Source: Rhodospirillaceae bacterium
GTDB taxonomy: Bacteria > Pseudomonadota > Alphaproteobacteria > Rhodospirillales > JABJKH01
NCBI GenBank assembly: GCA_018660465.1
Contig: JABJKH010000010.1
Coordinates: 1-46,837, forward strand
Length of the DNA stretch: 46,837 nucleotides
Direction: 5' to 3'
In this document: positions 36,425 to 42,962 of the stretch, one piece after another
Position numbering within the stretch: position 1 is the stretch's first letter
Layout of the letters: each line of letters starts with the position of its first letter
Position numbers and translations under genes: made by a program
Notes under the pieces: generated by a model
The model's input: the letters and a program-made list of their open reading frames with translations, nothing else
What the model was told of the DNA's origin: nothing
Database searches by the model: none

Positions 36425-38515
36425 ATGGCCGGCACGAACGACGTTTCGTTTGAAGTCCACGTCCAAAAGAACGGGCGGTGGGAGATTCACGCCCAATACC
36501 CCAGCAACAAACAAACAGCCGCCGTTACAGATGCCAAGGCCCTTGATCGACTGAGCACGGTGCAGGCGGTTAAAGTTATTAAAGATGCATTTGACCGTCA
36601 GGCCGGCGCGAGCAAAGAAACTATTGTATTCGCCAGTGAAAGTCTCGGCATTACAATTCAAAAAGATCCGCCCAAAAAGGCAGCGCCAAAAGCATCGGAA
36701 CCACAGAAGAAAGCATCTTCTGCACCTAATATAAAAATTTCGAAACAGTCCAAAGGAAGCCGACGTCGCTCAATAGAATATGATGACGCTCCGGCTCAAG
36801 GAACCAGTGCCATTGGGCTTGTCATAAAACTCCTTTGGGTGCTTCTGTTTAGCACTATCATAGCTCTAGCATTGGCCAGTTTATCTGGGGTATGGCTTAA
36901 AGACTCCGGCTTCAGCAACGCGTCACAGTCCAATATTTGGTTCGCCATCTTTATCATTACGTTTTTAGTTAGCGCCTCATATATGGCGATGAGATTTATA
37001 CCCAAATCTGCTTTCGCCTCTTCCCCAGTTCAGGGCAGCAGAAACTCCAAGCAATCATCCTCCGGCAAAAGAACCAACACTGACGTGGATGATTTCGACG
37101 ATGAGGGGCCTGGCATGGATGCGGACCCTATCGCGGAACAGGAAGCCGTAGAAGACGGGCTCAACCTACAAGACGCGCTCTCTATTTCACTGGAAGACCA
37201 CCGAGACTACCTCATGGAATTTCTCGATAAGTCCTTGGTCAAGCGCAAACGCAAACTGAAAAAAATGGATAACTTCAACCGATTTGGCGTGAATTTGTAT
37301 CTCGCTGGTGCCTCTGAAGCCATGGGGCAGTTGCGCCAACTAGGTCCCGACGCCGTGATCGCTATTTTGGCCGAAAGCGCCCAGGCCATTGGCTTTGTTA
37401 AGGCCGATGCGGATTCTTTTGCCCAACGATTTAACGAATATCTAATGGCTGATTCGCGCTATATGCAAATGTTCCAAGCGGGCCGTAATGCCATGAACAC
37501 CTATTATAGCGACCAGTCTGTTGCCCCGCGGTTCCTGACCCTTGCCTTTGAAGAATGGAACAAGCCGAAGCAAAAAGACGAGCGTCAAGGCACAGTATCC
37601 GTTCTATTTACCGATATTGCAGGCTCAACAGCGATGACCCAGGACCTAGGTGATGCAGGCGCGCAGGAAGTCGTCCGCGCACACAACCGCATCGTACGTG
37701 AAGCCTTGAGCAAATTCGAAGGCAATGAAATTAAACATACCGGCGATGGCATCATGGCCAGCTTCAATAATGCCTCTCAATCGGTGGAGGCGGCCTCGCA
37801 GATGCAGGTCGACACAATCGCCTACACTGAGGCTAATCCAGAACTGCCGCTTCATCTCAAGATCGGCATTAACGCGGGTGAGCCAATCGCGGAAGACAAT
37901 GACCTTTTCGGTACCACAGTCCAGTTGTCCGCCCGAATTACCGATAAGGCGCAAGGTGATCAAATTTTCGTTTCCGATACGGTCTACGGAATTTGTCAGG
38001 GCAAAGGCATGCAATTCGTCCAGACAAAAAAATTCGATATGAAGGGATTTGACGGCGGGTTAAGTCTTTGGGAAGTCGTCTGGCGTGAAGAAGTCCTCGA
38101 AAGAGCTTTGGAGGATGCGACAGAAGACCTCGAAGAGGAAGCTCCTGGAGAAGATGAAGACGCCATAGACGCTGAGGGTGAAGACGAAGAGGCCGATGAT
38201 GAGGTCTACTCCGAAGATGAAATCCCGGCATCTGAGGCCGAAGAAGCTGAGCCTGATGCGGAAGCCACTGATGTGGAAGCTGCCGAAGGTGACGCGGAAG
38301 CTGAAGCGGAAACAAATGCTGAAGATGGCGAAACGCCTGCGGCAGAAGGGAATGAAGCGGAAGCCGCTGTCGCAGCAGAAACCCCACCCGCTGCTGAAGC
38401 TGTTGCCGAAGCCGTTCCTGCTGAGCCAGCCCCTGTAGCGGAAGCACCTGCGGCTCAGCCCGCACCAGCAGCACAGCCGCAACCTGATCCGGCTGCAGAA
38501 AAACCCTCATCCTAA
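36425..38515 (+). CDS. Membrane-bound class III nucleotide cyclase, second of the pair
   Basis: Start chosen at the ATG at 36425, preceded by GGGGGAAAG; 696 residues. It repeats the architecture of its neighbour: N-terminal domain starting MAGTNDVSFEVHV, two membrane helices (about 140-165 and 180-203), an acidic linker, the same helical module (DSRYMQMFQAGRNAMNTYY) and a cyclase domain with FTDIAGSTAM, HTGDG and GTTVQLSARI. In addition it has a ~130-residue acidic Ala/Glu/Pro-rich tail after about residue 565 that the first copy lacks. Divergence in linkers but near-identity in the catalytic region indicates an old tandem duplication under selection. Confidence 0.85.
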   Translation: MAGTNDVSFEVHVQKNGRWEIHAQYPSNKQTAAVTDAKALDRLSTVQAVKVIKDAFDRQAGASKETIVFASESLGITIQKDPPKKAAPKASEPQKKASSAPNIKISKQSKGSRRRSIEYDDAPAQGTSAIGLVIKLLWVLLFSTIIALALASLSGVWLKDSGFSNASQSNIWFAIFIITFLVSASYMAMRFIPKSAFASSPVQGSRNSKQSSSGKRTNTDVDDFDDEGPGMDADPIAEQEAVEDGLNLQDALSISLEDHRDYLMEFLDKSLVKRKRKLKKMDNFNRFGVNLYLAGASEAMGQLRQLGPDAVIAILAESAQAIGFVKADADSFAQRFNEYLMADSRYMQMFQAGRNAMNTYYSDQSVAPRFLTLAFEEWNKPKQKDERQGTVSVLFTDIAGSTAMTQDLGDAGAQEVVRAHNRIVREALSKFEGNEIKHTGDGIMASFNNASQSVEAASQMQVDTIAYTEANPELPLHLKIGINAGEPIAEDNDLFGTTVQLSARITDKAQGDQIFVSDTVYGICQGKGMQFVQTKKFDMKGFDGGLSLWEVVWREEVLERALEDATEDLEEEAPGEDEDAIDAEGEDEEADDEVYSEDEIPASEAEEAEPDAEATDVEAAEGDAEAEAETNAEDGETPAAEGNEAEAAVAAETPPAAEAVAEAVPAEPAPVAEAPAAQPAPAAQPQPDPAAEKPSS

Positions 38516-38523
38516 ATTTGGAC

Positions 38524-38577
38524 AAAAAAAAGCCACCTGAGTTTCATGATGAATTTCATGATGAATTTCAGGCGGCT
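38524..38577 (-). terminator. Terminator of the DUF1192 gene
   Basis: On the minus strand the stem AGCCGCCTGA/TCAGGTGGCT (one mismatch to a wobble) is followed by eight T residues (38524-38531). The loop holds two tandem copies of TTTCATGATGAA. It lies between the convergent second cyclase and DUF1192 genes, about 100 bases after the latter's stop, and in the + direction the hairpin also follows the cyclase stop directly. Confidence 0.8.
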
Positions 38578-38674
38578 TAGAAGTCGTTAGGGAGGCTTCA
38601 ATTTGAAAACAATCCCTTTAGGTTCCGCGGAGATCGTATCTTCACCCGCTTAAAAAGAGATTAACCAAAAAGAA

Positions 38675-38857
38675 CTATTTTTTGAAAAACGACTCAGCTC
38701 CGTCGCGCGCAGATTCCTTGAATGAAATAGCCGACCGAACCCGGGCAATCTCTTCCTCCAATTCGGCAATGTAATTATTGAGTGCCTCAACCGACATAAT
38801 TTCCAGGTTTTTTATTTCCTTCGGCTTTTTTCTTGGCTCCAGATCATCAATATCCAA
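38675..38857 (-). CDS. Small DUF1192-family protein
   Basis: 60 residues, MDIDDLEPRKKPKEIKNLE followed by a coiled-coil helix (ALNNYIAELEEEIARVRSAI) and a KESARDGAESFF tail. The pattern IDDLEPRK plus a short LxxYIxxLExEIxR helix is the DUF1192 family of alphaproteobacteria. Function is unknown. It is divergent from trcR with about 125 bases between, an arrangement seen in other genomes. Confidence 0.85.
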   Translation of the reverse strand: MDIDDLEPRKKPKEIKNLEIMSVEALNNYIAELEEEIARVRSAISFKESARDGAESFFKK

Positions 38858-38984
38858 TTTTCCCTCCCAATTTTACGCACACGCCGTTTGACCAACCCAT
38901 TCATAAAACAGTATATAACTCGATAACAGTTTCATTGGCTTCTCTAAAGCCGAAAAAGTTTTATCTAGGATAAGGTTAATACCC

Positions 38985-39593
38985 ATGGCGCAACCATTAA
39001 TGCCCAAGGCGACTGCTGTTTGGCTAGTCGAAAATACGGTTCTTACTTTTGATCAGATCGCGACGTTCTGCGGAATGCATCATTTGGAAGTCCAGGCCAT
39101 TGCCGATGACGAGGTCGCCATTGGCATGCAAGGCATGGACCCTATAGCCAACGGTGAGCTTACGCAGGAAGAAATCGACCGCTGCGCCGCAGATTCATCA
39201 CAGCACCTCGTCCAAGCCGAACGCAAAATCGTTATTCCTATCCACAAAAAGAAGGGCGCACGCTATACGCCTGTTTCCAAGCGCCAAGACCGGCCTGATG
39301 CGATTTCCTGGTTGTTAAAAAATTACCCTGAACTCAGTGACGCGCAAATTTCCAGGCTGATTGGAACCACCAAGCCGACAATTAATGCCATCCGCGACAA
39401 AACCCATTGGAACTCGACCAACATCAAACAACAAAACCCTGTGAGTTTAGGACTTTGTACAGGCGTGGACCTCGAAAAAATCGTCGCCATCGCCAGAGCA
39501 CGGGCAGGCACGGTCCATTCAAAAACCGCTGAACCTGAAGCCGCTCCGCAAGCTGAGGCCACACCGCAAGCTGAAGGCAGCAAAAACGAATAG
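38985..39593 (+). CDS. trcR: TrcR-type cell-cycle transcriptional regulator (DUF1013)
   Basis: 202 residues. MPKATAVWLVENTVLTFDQIA and FCGMHHLEVQAIADDEVA at the N-terminus and a helix-turn-helix-like ISRLIGTTKPTINAIRDKTHW segment near 120-140 identify the DUF1013/TrcR family, which in Rickettsiales was described as a cell-cycle regulator. The C-terminus is an Ala/Glu/Pro tail. Binding targets are unknown. Single gene with its own promoter region. Confidence 0.87.
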   Translation: MAQPLMPKATAVWLVENTVLTFDQIATFCGMHHLEVQAIADDEVAIGMQGMDPIANGELTQEEIDRCAADSSQHLVQAERKIVIPIHKKKGARYTPVSKRQDRPDAISWLLKNYPELSDAQISRLIGTTKPTINAIRDKTHWNSTNIKQQNPVSLGLCTGVDLEKIVAIARARAGTVHSKTAEPEAAPQAEATPQAEGSKNE

Positions 39594-39720
39594 CTGGCCG
39601 ACGTTATTGGTCGCCGTATCGAGCATATCTATTAAAATTTAAAAAAAGAACCGCTTCGCCAACATAGATTAAAATGAGGCGACCGGGTCGATCAGAAGGG
39701 ACTTCGGACTGTTCGCTTGG

Positions 39721-39879
39721 TTAGGTCAACCTTGCGATCTCGTCCTTAATTTGAAGCTTTCTCTTTTTTAGATTGTGGACTTCAATATCGTCCGGTTGTC
39801 GTTGACCCGCTTCTTCAAGTGCGGATTCGAGTGCGTGGTGTTGAATTTTTAATTCTTCGATTCGTGCATCAAGATCCAT
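39721..39879 (-). CDS. DUF465 (YdcH-like) mini-protein
   Basis: 52 residues, read on the minus strand: MDLDARIEELKIQHHALESA followed by QPDDIEVHNLKKRKLQIKDE. The pattern of a short helix, a turn and the LKKRKLxxKDEI helix is diagnostic of DUF465/YdcH. A GGGAGAGACC Shine-Dalgarno precedes the ATG. It is easily missed because of its length. The family is widespread in alphaproteobacteria and of unknown function. Confidence 0.85.
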   Translation of the reverse strand: MDLDARIEELKIQHHALESALEEAGQRQPDDIEVHNLKKRKLQIKDEIARLT

Positions 39880-40189
39880 TTTTTGGTCTCTCCCACTAAG
39901 TTAACTAAACTCCATACTTTTCTTATTCGAACAATTGTACCCCATTTTTGAAAAAAATTCTACAATTCTGAGGCTCCTTAGATGGCGTGTAGAGGGCAAT
40001 CACCTCGTCCAAAAATCATGATTATAATGAAGGCTTTACTCAGATTTAACTTTTTTAATCTGATCCCACCAACGTGAAATCAAAAAAATAATTTCTGCTA
40101 ATCGCAATATTTTTTTGCCGAATCGGTTCGATTCTCCGGCGTACCTGCTATAATGGGTCGTACTATTATATGTGCTGGGGCGGGACGGA
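39880..40189. other. 310-base intergenic region between two divergent DUF465 genes
   Basis: No gene is seen. It is AT-rich and holds the promoters of both mini-genes. On the + strand an extended -10 (TGCTATAAT, 40146-40154) lies 36 bases before the second DUF465 start, with no clear -35. I see no hairpin terminator or repeat. Confidence 0.45.
40146..40154 (+). promoter_or_regulatory. Extended -10 promoter element for the second DUF465 gene
   Basis: TGCTATAAT matches the extended -10 TGnTATAAT exactly. The -35 region around 40126-40131 (GTTCGA) is poor, as expected for extended -10 promoters. It would start transcription near 40161, giving a leader of about 29 bases before the ATG at 40190. 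Confidence 0.5.
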
Positions 40190-40390
40190 ATGGACGACCA
40201 AGAAGAACTTCAGAAACAACTTCAAGAACTCATAGTCGAGCATCGTGACCTCGACGACGTCATCCAACATCTTTTCGAACATAAACCTGCAAATCAACTC
40301 CAGGTCCAACGTCTGAAAAAACGCAAACTTGTCTTAAAAGACCAGATTAATAATATAGAGAATCAGCTACTGCCCGATATTATCGCCTAA
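40190..40390 (+). CDS. DUF465 (YdcH-like) mini-protein, second copy
   Basis: 66 residues starting at the ATG at 40190 with a GGGGCGGGACGG ribosome binding site. Helix one (EELQKQLQELIVEHRDLDD), turn (HKPANQLQVQR), helix two (LKKRKLVLKDQINNIENQL). It is paralogous to the 52-residue protein at 39721-39879 and divergent from it. Its last 24 bases overlap the 3' end of the convergent GGDEF gene. Confidence 0.85.
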   Translation: MDDQEELQKQLQELIVEHRDLDDVIQHLFEHKPANQLQVQRLKKRKLVLKDQINNIENQLLPDIIA

Positions 40391-41302
40391 ATCCTCGCCG
40401 TCTTTATCTTCATCTTCGTCTTTCGGCGTAAGCGCGGCAATTTCACTCATCAACAAAACATCAGCAGACGTAATATCCTCAGCCACAGCCTGAATGTCTT
40501 CCGTGCCAACGTCTTCGTCTGCCCGTCCTGCGCTTATCTCGGAAGGGATCACAGACTCAAGTGCAGGCCGTCCCTCCCGATCAATCAGAACCCGGTCTGC
40601 CGCTTCGATAATTTCTTCTGGTGTCGGCGCCGACCGGAAGATGTGAATGCCTGTCCAAATTTCTACATCTAGCGACGACACACCCCAGCGAACACGTCGC
40701 GATTCCAAGGCAGATGCCAATTCATTGGCTTTGTCTTTTACCGACGCCGCATCCGTAACCGTCAGGACCACGCCGAAGTCTTCACCGCCAAGGCTGCCAA
40801 GAACATCACTATCGCGCAGTTCGTTTTGCAGGACTTCTGCGACATGAACCAAAGCGTGCTCCGCCGCTTGGCGACCGTGGTTCCGTCGAATTTCACCCAA
40901 GTTCCGCACGTGTAGATAAACAAATCCGTTGGTTAAACCCGCCCGTTCCGAATGTGCCATGATTCTAGAGAGGTGACGTAGCAGTCCGCGTCGGCTGAGC
41001 GTCGGCAAGTATTCGTGCTTATCCGCCTGCTCTTCCAGATAAAGCGCGTGATCGTGGGTGTGTTCCAACTCGTCTCGTTGGCGGTTAAACTCGGCAACTA
41101 AATTGGTGAGAGCGGTATAGACCTTCGGGGTTAATTCCTCGACCGGAAAATCCATAATAAAGGCGAGATCGCCGGTGGCTTGGACTTCGTCCTCAGCCTT
41201 ATCTTCTGCATCGTGACCTGTTTTTTTACGATGAGAATCTTTGCTCCGCTTGTCGGTTGCCGACGCGGGCGTAATTTTTTGTAAATTAGTGACGTCAACC
41301 AT
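40367..41302 (-). CDS. Degenerate GGDEF-domain protein
   Basis: Start placed at the ATG at 41302 (MVDVTNLQKITPAS), 311 residues, because further upstream the frame runs into a repeat element. N-terminal low-complexity Lys/Asp/Glu region, a helical segment (VYTALTNLVAEFNRQRDELE) and a GGDEF-like domain (about 115-250). The signature is GGEDF (172-176) and the metal-binding DxDxFK region is replaced by LHVRNLGEI, so catalysis is unlikely. It may be a c-di-GMP-independent regulator. The ribosome binding site (AGGGGGG) appears to come from the adjoining repeat. Confidence 0.8.
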   Translation of the reverse strand: MVDVTNLQKITPASATDKRSKDSHRKKTGHDAEDKAEDEVQATGDLAFIMDFPVEELTPKVYTALTNLVAEFNRQRDELEHTHDHALYLEEQADKHEYLPTLSRRGLLRHLSRIMAHSERAGLTNGFVYLHVRNLGEIRRNHGRQAAEHALVHVAEVLQNELRDSDVLGSLGGEDFGVVLTVTDAASVKDKANELASALESRRVRWGVSSLDVEIWTGIHIFRSAPTPEEIIEAADRVLIDREGRPALESVIPSEISAGRADEDVGTEDIQAVAEDITSADVLLMSEIAALTPKDEDEDKDGEDLGDNIGQ

Positions 41303-41306
41303 TGGT

Positions 41307-41575
41307 TTAGTCCCCCCTATCATAAATAGGTGTGACACGTGACGGCCTCCCAAATTCCCTAGTTAGGAGCGGGGTCCGACGTGATGCTTGTGCATCACGA
41401 GGACCTCGCAACGCGGCCAGGGGGTTCGGGAGGCCGCCGAAGCGGTCGTTTTTCAGGCTCCCTCGGGGCGTCTGTAACGCTTGACGATACGAAAGTATCG
41501 CCTGCACATCACATCCTACCGAGGGAACCTGAAAAACGATCACGTGTTACACCTATTTGTGATAGGGGGGACTAA
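41307..41575. mobile_element. 269-bp palindromic element with 36-bp inverted terminal repeats
   Basis: The ends are TTAGTCCCCCCTATCATAAATA... (41307-41342) and its complement (41540-41575), differing at 2 of 36 positions. The interior holds two further inverted modules. The first pairs CGGCCTCCC with GGGAGGCCG around the CGTGATGC-TTGT-GCATCACG hairpin. The second pairs TCGTTTTTCAGG...CCCTCGG with its complement around CGATAC-GAAA-GTATCG. It encodes no protein. It looks like a MITE-like or structured-repeat element. No target-site duplication can be told apart from the TTA/TAA ends. Confidence 0.75.
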
Positions 41576-41713
41576 TCCTCCAGGAGCCCCAAAAAGTATC
41601 TACGTCGAAGGTGCATTATATCACACATTTCGCCCTCCTTCGCTTGCGATGCATCCCCCGATATCTATAATTGCCGCCTTCATGGTTAAAAAAACGTTTG
41701 CAAGGAACATTTC
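41576..41713. other. Short spacer between the palindromic element and purE
   Basis: No gene is seen. It contains a CTCCAGGAG palindrome immediately after the element (41578-41586) and the purE ribosome binding site (AAGGAAC, about 41701-41707). Confidence 0.4.
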
Positions 41714-42202
41714 ATGACGAAGACCCCAGCACTTGTCGGCATTATAATGGGCAGCCAATCGGATTGGCCGACGATGAAACACACCGCTGATACCCTAGAA
41801 GGCCTCGGGATCGGTAACGAGGCCAAGGTCATTTCGGCCCACCGGACACCAGACCGATTGGTAGAGTATTTGGCGACGGCACAATCGCGTGGCCTAAAAA
41901 TAATTATCGCCGGCGCCGGCATGGCTGCTGCCCTGCCAGGGGCCGCAGCGGCGATGACACCGCTGCCGGTCCTAGGCGTGCCGATGGAAGGCAAAGTCGC
42001 CGGTGGCCTGGATGCGATCCTGTCTATGGTGCAGATGCCTGCTGGCGTCCCCGTGGGATCGCTGGGCCTCGGTCGCCATGGCGCAACGAACGCGGCCCTG
42101 CTCGCCGCCTCAATCCTGGCGTTAAGCGATGAGACGATTGCAGCGGCCTATAACAAGTTCCGCGAAGATCAAACCGCTGCCGTCCCGGAAAACCCAGAAT
42201 AA
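41714..42202 (+). CDS. purE: N5-carboxyaminoimidazole ribonucleotide mutase (PurE family)
   Basis: 162 residues. [30 protein letters not shown] and [27 protein letters not shown]-type motifs (given here in parts) identify PurE. The segment normally GGAAHLPGM reads GMAAALPGA here, with Ala for His. The next gene is not purK, which usually follows. So this may be a class I enzyme with a distant purK or a variant; see findings. Confidence 0.9.
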   Translation: MTKTPALVGIIMGSQSDWPTMKHTADTLEGLGIGNEAKVISAHRTPDRLVEYLATAQSRGLKIIIAGAGMAAALPGAAAAMTPLPVLGVPMEGKVAGGLDAILSMVQMPAGVPVGSLGLGRHGATNAALLAASILALSDETIAAAYNKFREDQTAAVPENPE

Positions 42203-42292
42203 GGCACCAAGTTCTATATCTTGATCAATCTTTAACCATTTACCCTATATATTGCACATAAGAGGTTTCGACATCTTTCGTGGAGGGTTTTC

Positions 42293-42604
42293 ATGGGCGT
42301 TACGATTAAGGATTTGGTGACATCAACGGTTCGCGTTCTGGGCAAGCCGGAATACGCCGAATGCGGCATGCCTGCGGATAGCCTTATGGGCGAGGTTGAA
42401 ATCGAACTCCAAAGCCAGGTTACCGGATTTGAGAACTGGAAAACGGCAGATGATACCGGTCTCGGTCCCACCGTGCGCCGCCTGGTCTGCAGAGAAGCTA
42501 TGGAAACTTTAGGCCTCGCCACGACCGTCAAAGATTCCGGCCACACCTGCTACCGCCTGACCGAAAATGGCCAGCGTTATTTTCAGGATATGACCCAGCT
42601 TTAA
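42293..42604 (+). CDS. Conserved-looking small protein of unknown function
   Basis: 103 residues, with a TGGAGGG Shine-Dalgarno before the ATG. MGVTIKDLVTSTVRVLGKPE, a Gly/Met-rich middle and RRLVCREAMETLGLATTVKDSG, ending in YRLTENGQRYFQD, which resembles the wing of a winged-helix protein. Three Cys residues are scattered. I do not recognise the family and no partner is evident; purE is 90 bases upstream. Confidence 0.7.
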   Translation: MGVTIKDLVTSTVRVLGKPEYAECGMPADSLMGEVEIELQSQVTGFENWKTADDTGLGPTVRRLVCREAMETLGLATTVKDSGHTCYRLTENGQRYFQDMTQL

Positions 42605-42651
42605 GGCTTCTAGCACTGAAATTTTGGCCAAAAATACTCCAAAAACTTGTC

Positions 42652-42665
42652 TTGATCTACGTCAA
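42652..42665 (+). promoter_or_regulatory. FNR/FixK-type box
   Basis: TTGATCTACGTCAA, an imperfect palindrome matching the FNR/CRP-family consensus TTGAT-N4-ATCAA at nine of ten positions. It is centred near 42658.5. A CATACT -10 candidate (42686-42691) gives a start near 42699-42700, so the box would lie about 41 bases upstream, the class II activator position. This predicts oxygen-limited induction of the following operon. Confidence 0.8.
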
Positions 42666-42730
42666 GGCGGCTCAGTTCCCCACCACATACTCTCTCTCCA
42701 TAATTTCAACAATAATACTGGAGAGACATC

Positions 42731-42829
42731 ATGACTGGAGGCGAACAGGCTTTTTTGGGCTTAGCAATTGGAGCGGCCGTTGTTTTCATAGTCGTCATTG
42801 CCTACGTGACAAATTTAACCAGTAAATAA
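42731..42829 (+). CDS. Single-pass membrane micropeptide
   Basis: 32 residues: MTGGEQAFLGLAIGAAVVFIV and then VIAYVTNLTSK. A GGAGAG Shine-Dalgarno is 8 bases upstream. It is almost entirely one hydrophobic helix. Position directly behind the FNR box and ahead of another tiny membrane protein and a cytochrome suggests a small oxidase- or cytochrome-associated subunit. Family not recognised. Confidence 0.7.
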   Translation: MTGGEQAFLGLAIGAAVVFIVVIAYVTNLTSK

Positions 42830-42857
42830 TATCAATATTTAGCGAGCCGGTATTCTA

Positions 42858-42959
42858 ATGGAATTTTTCGGCGTCCGGATTTTTCCTTTCGTCGTGCTTC
42901 TATGCGCCTTGTTCCCTTATATCGAGCAAGTCTATAACCACAGAAACCGCGAAGAGTGA
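42858..42959 (+). CDS. Second single-pass membrane micropeptide
   Basis: 33 residues: MEFFGVRIFPFVVLLCALFP then YIEQVYNHRNREE. It has one hydrophobic helix and a charged C-terminal tail. It begins 28 bases after the previous micropeptide and ends 3 bases before the cytochrome c gene, so it is likely translated with them. The Shine-Dalgarno is weak (GAGCCGG). Not recognised. Confidence 0.65.
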   Translation: MEFFGVRIFPFVVLLCALFPYIEQVYNHRNREE

Positions 42960-42962
42960 CAG

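Noticed and set aside
41307-41575. Coding genes within the palindromic element
   Set aside because: The open frames on both strands translate the inverted repeats (VTPIYDRGD-type ends) and are symmetric artefacts.
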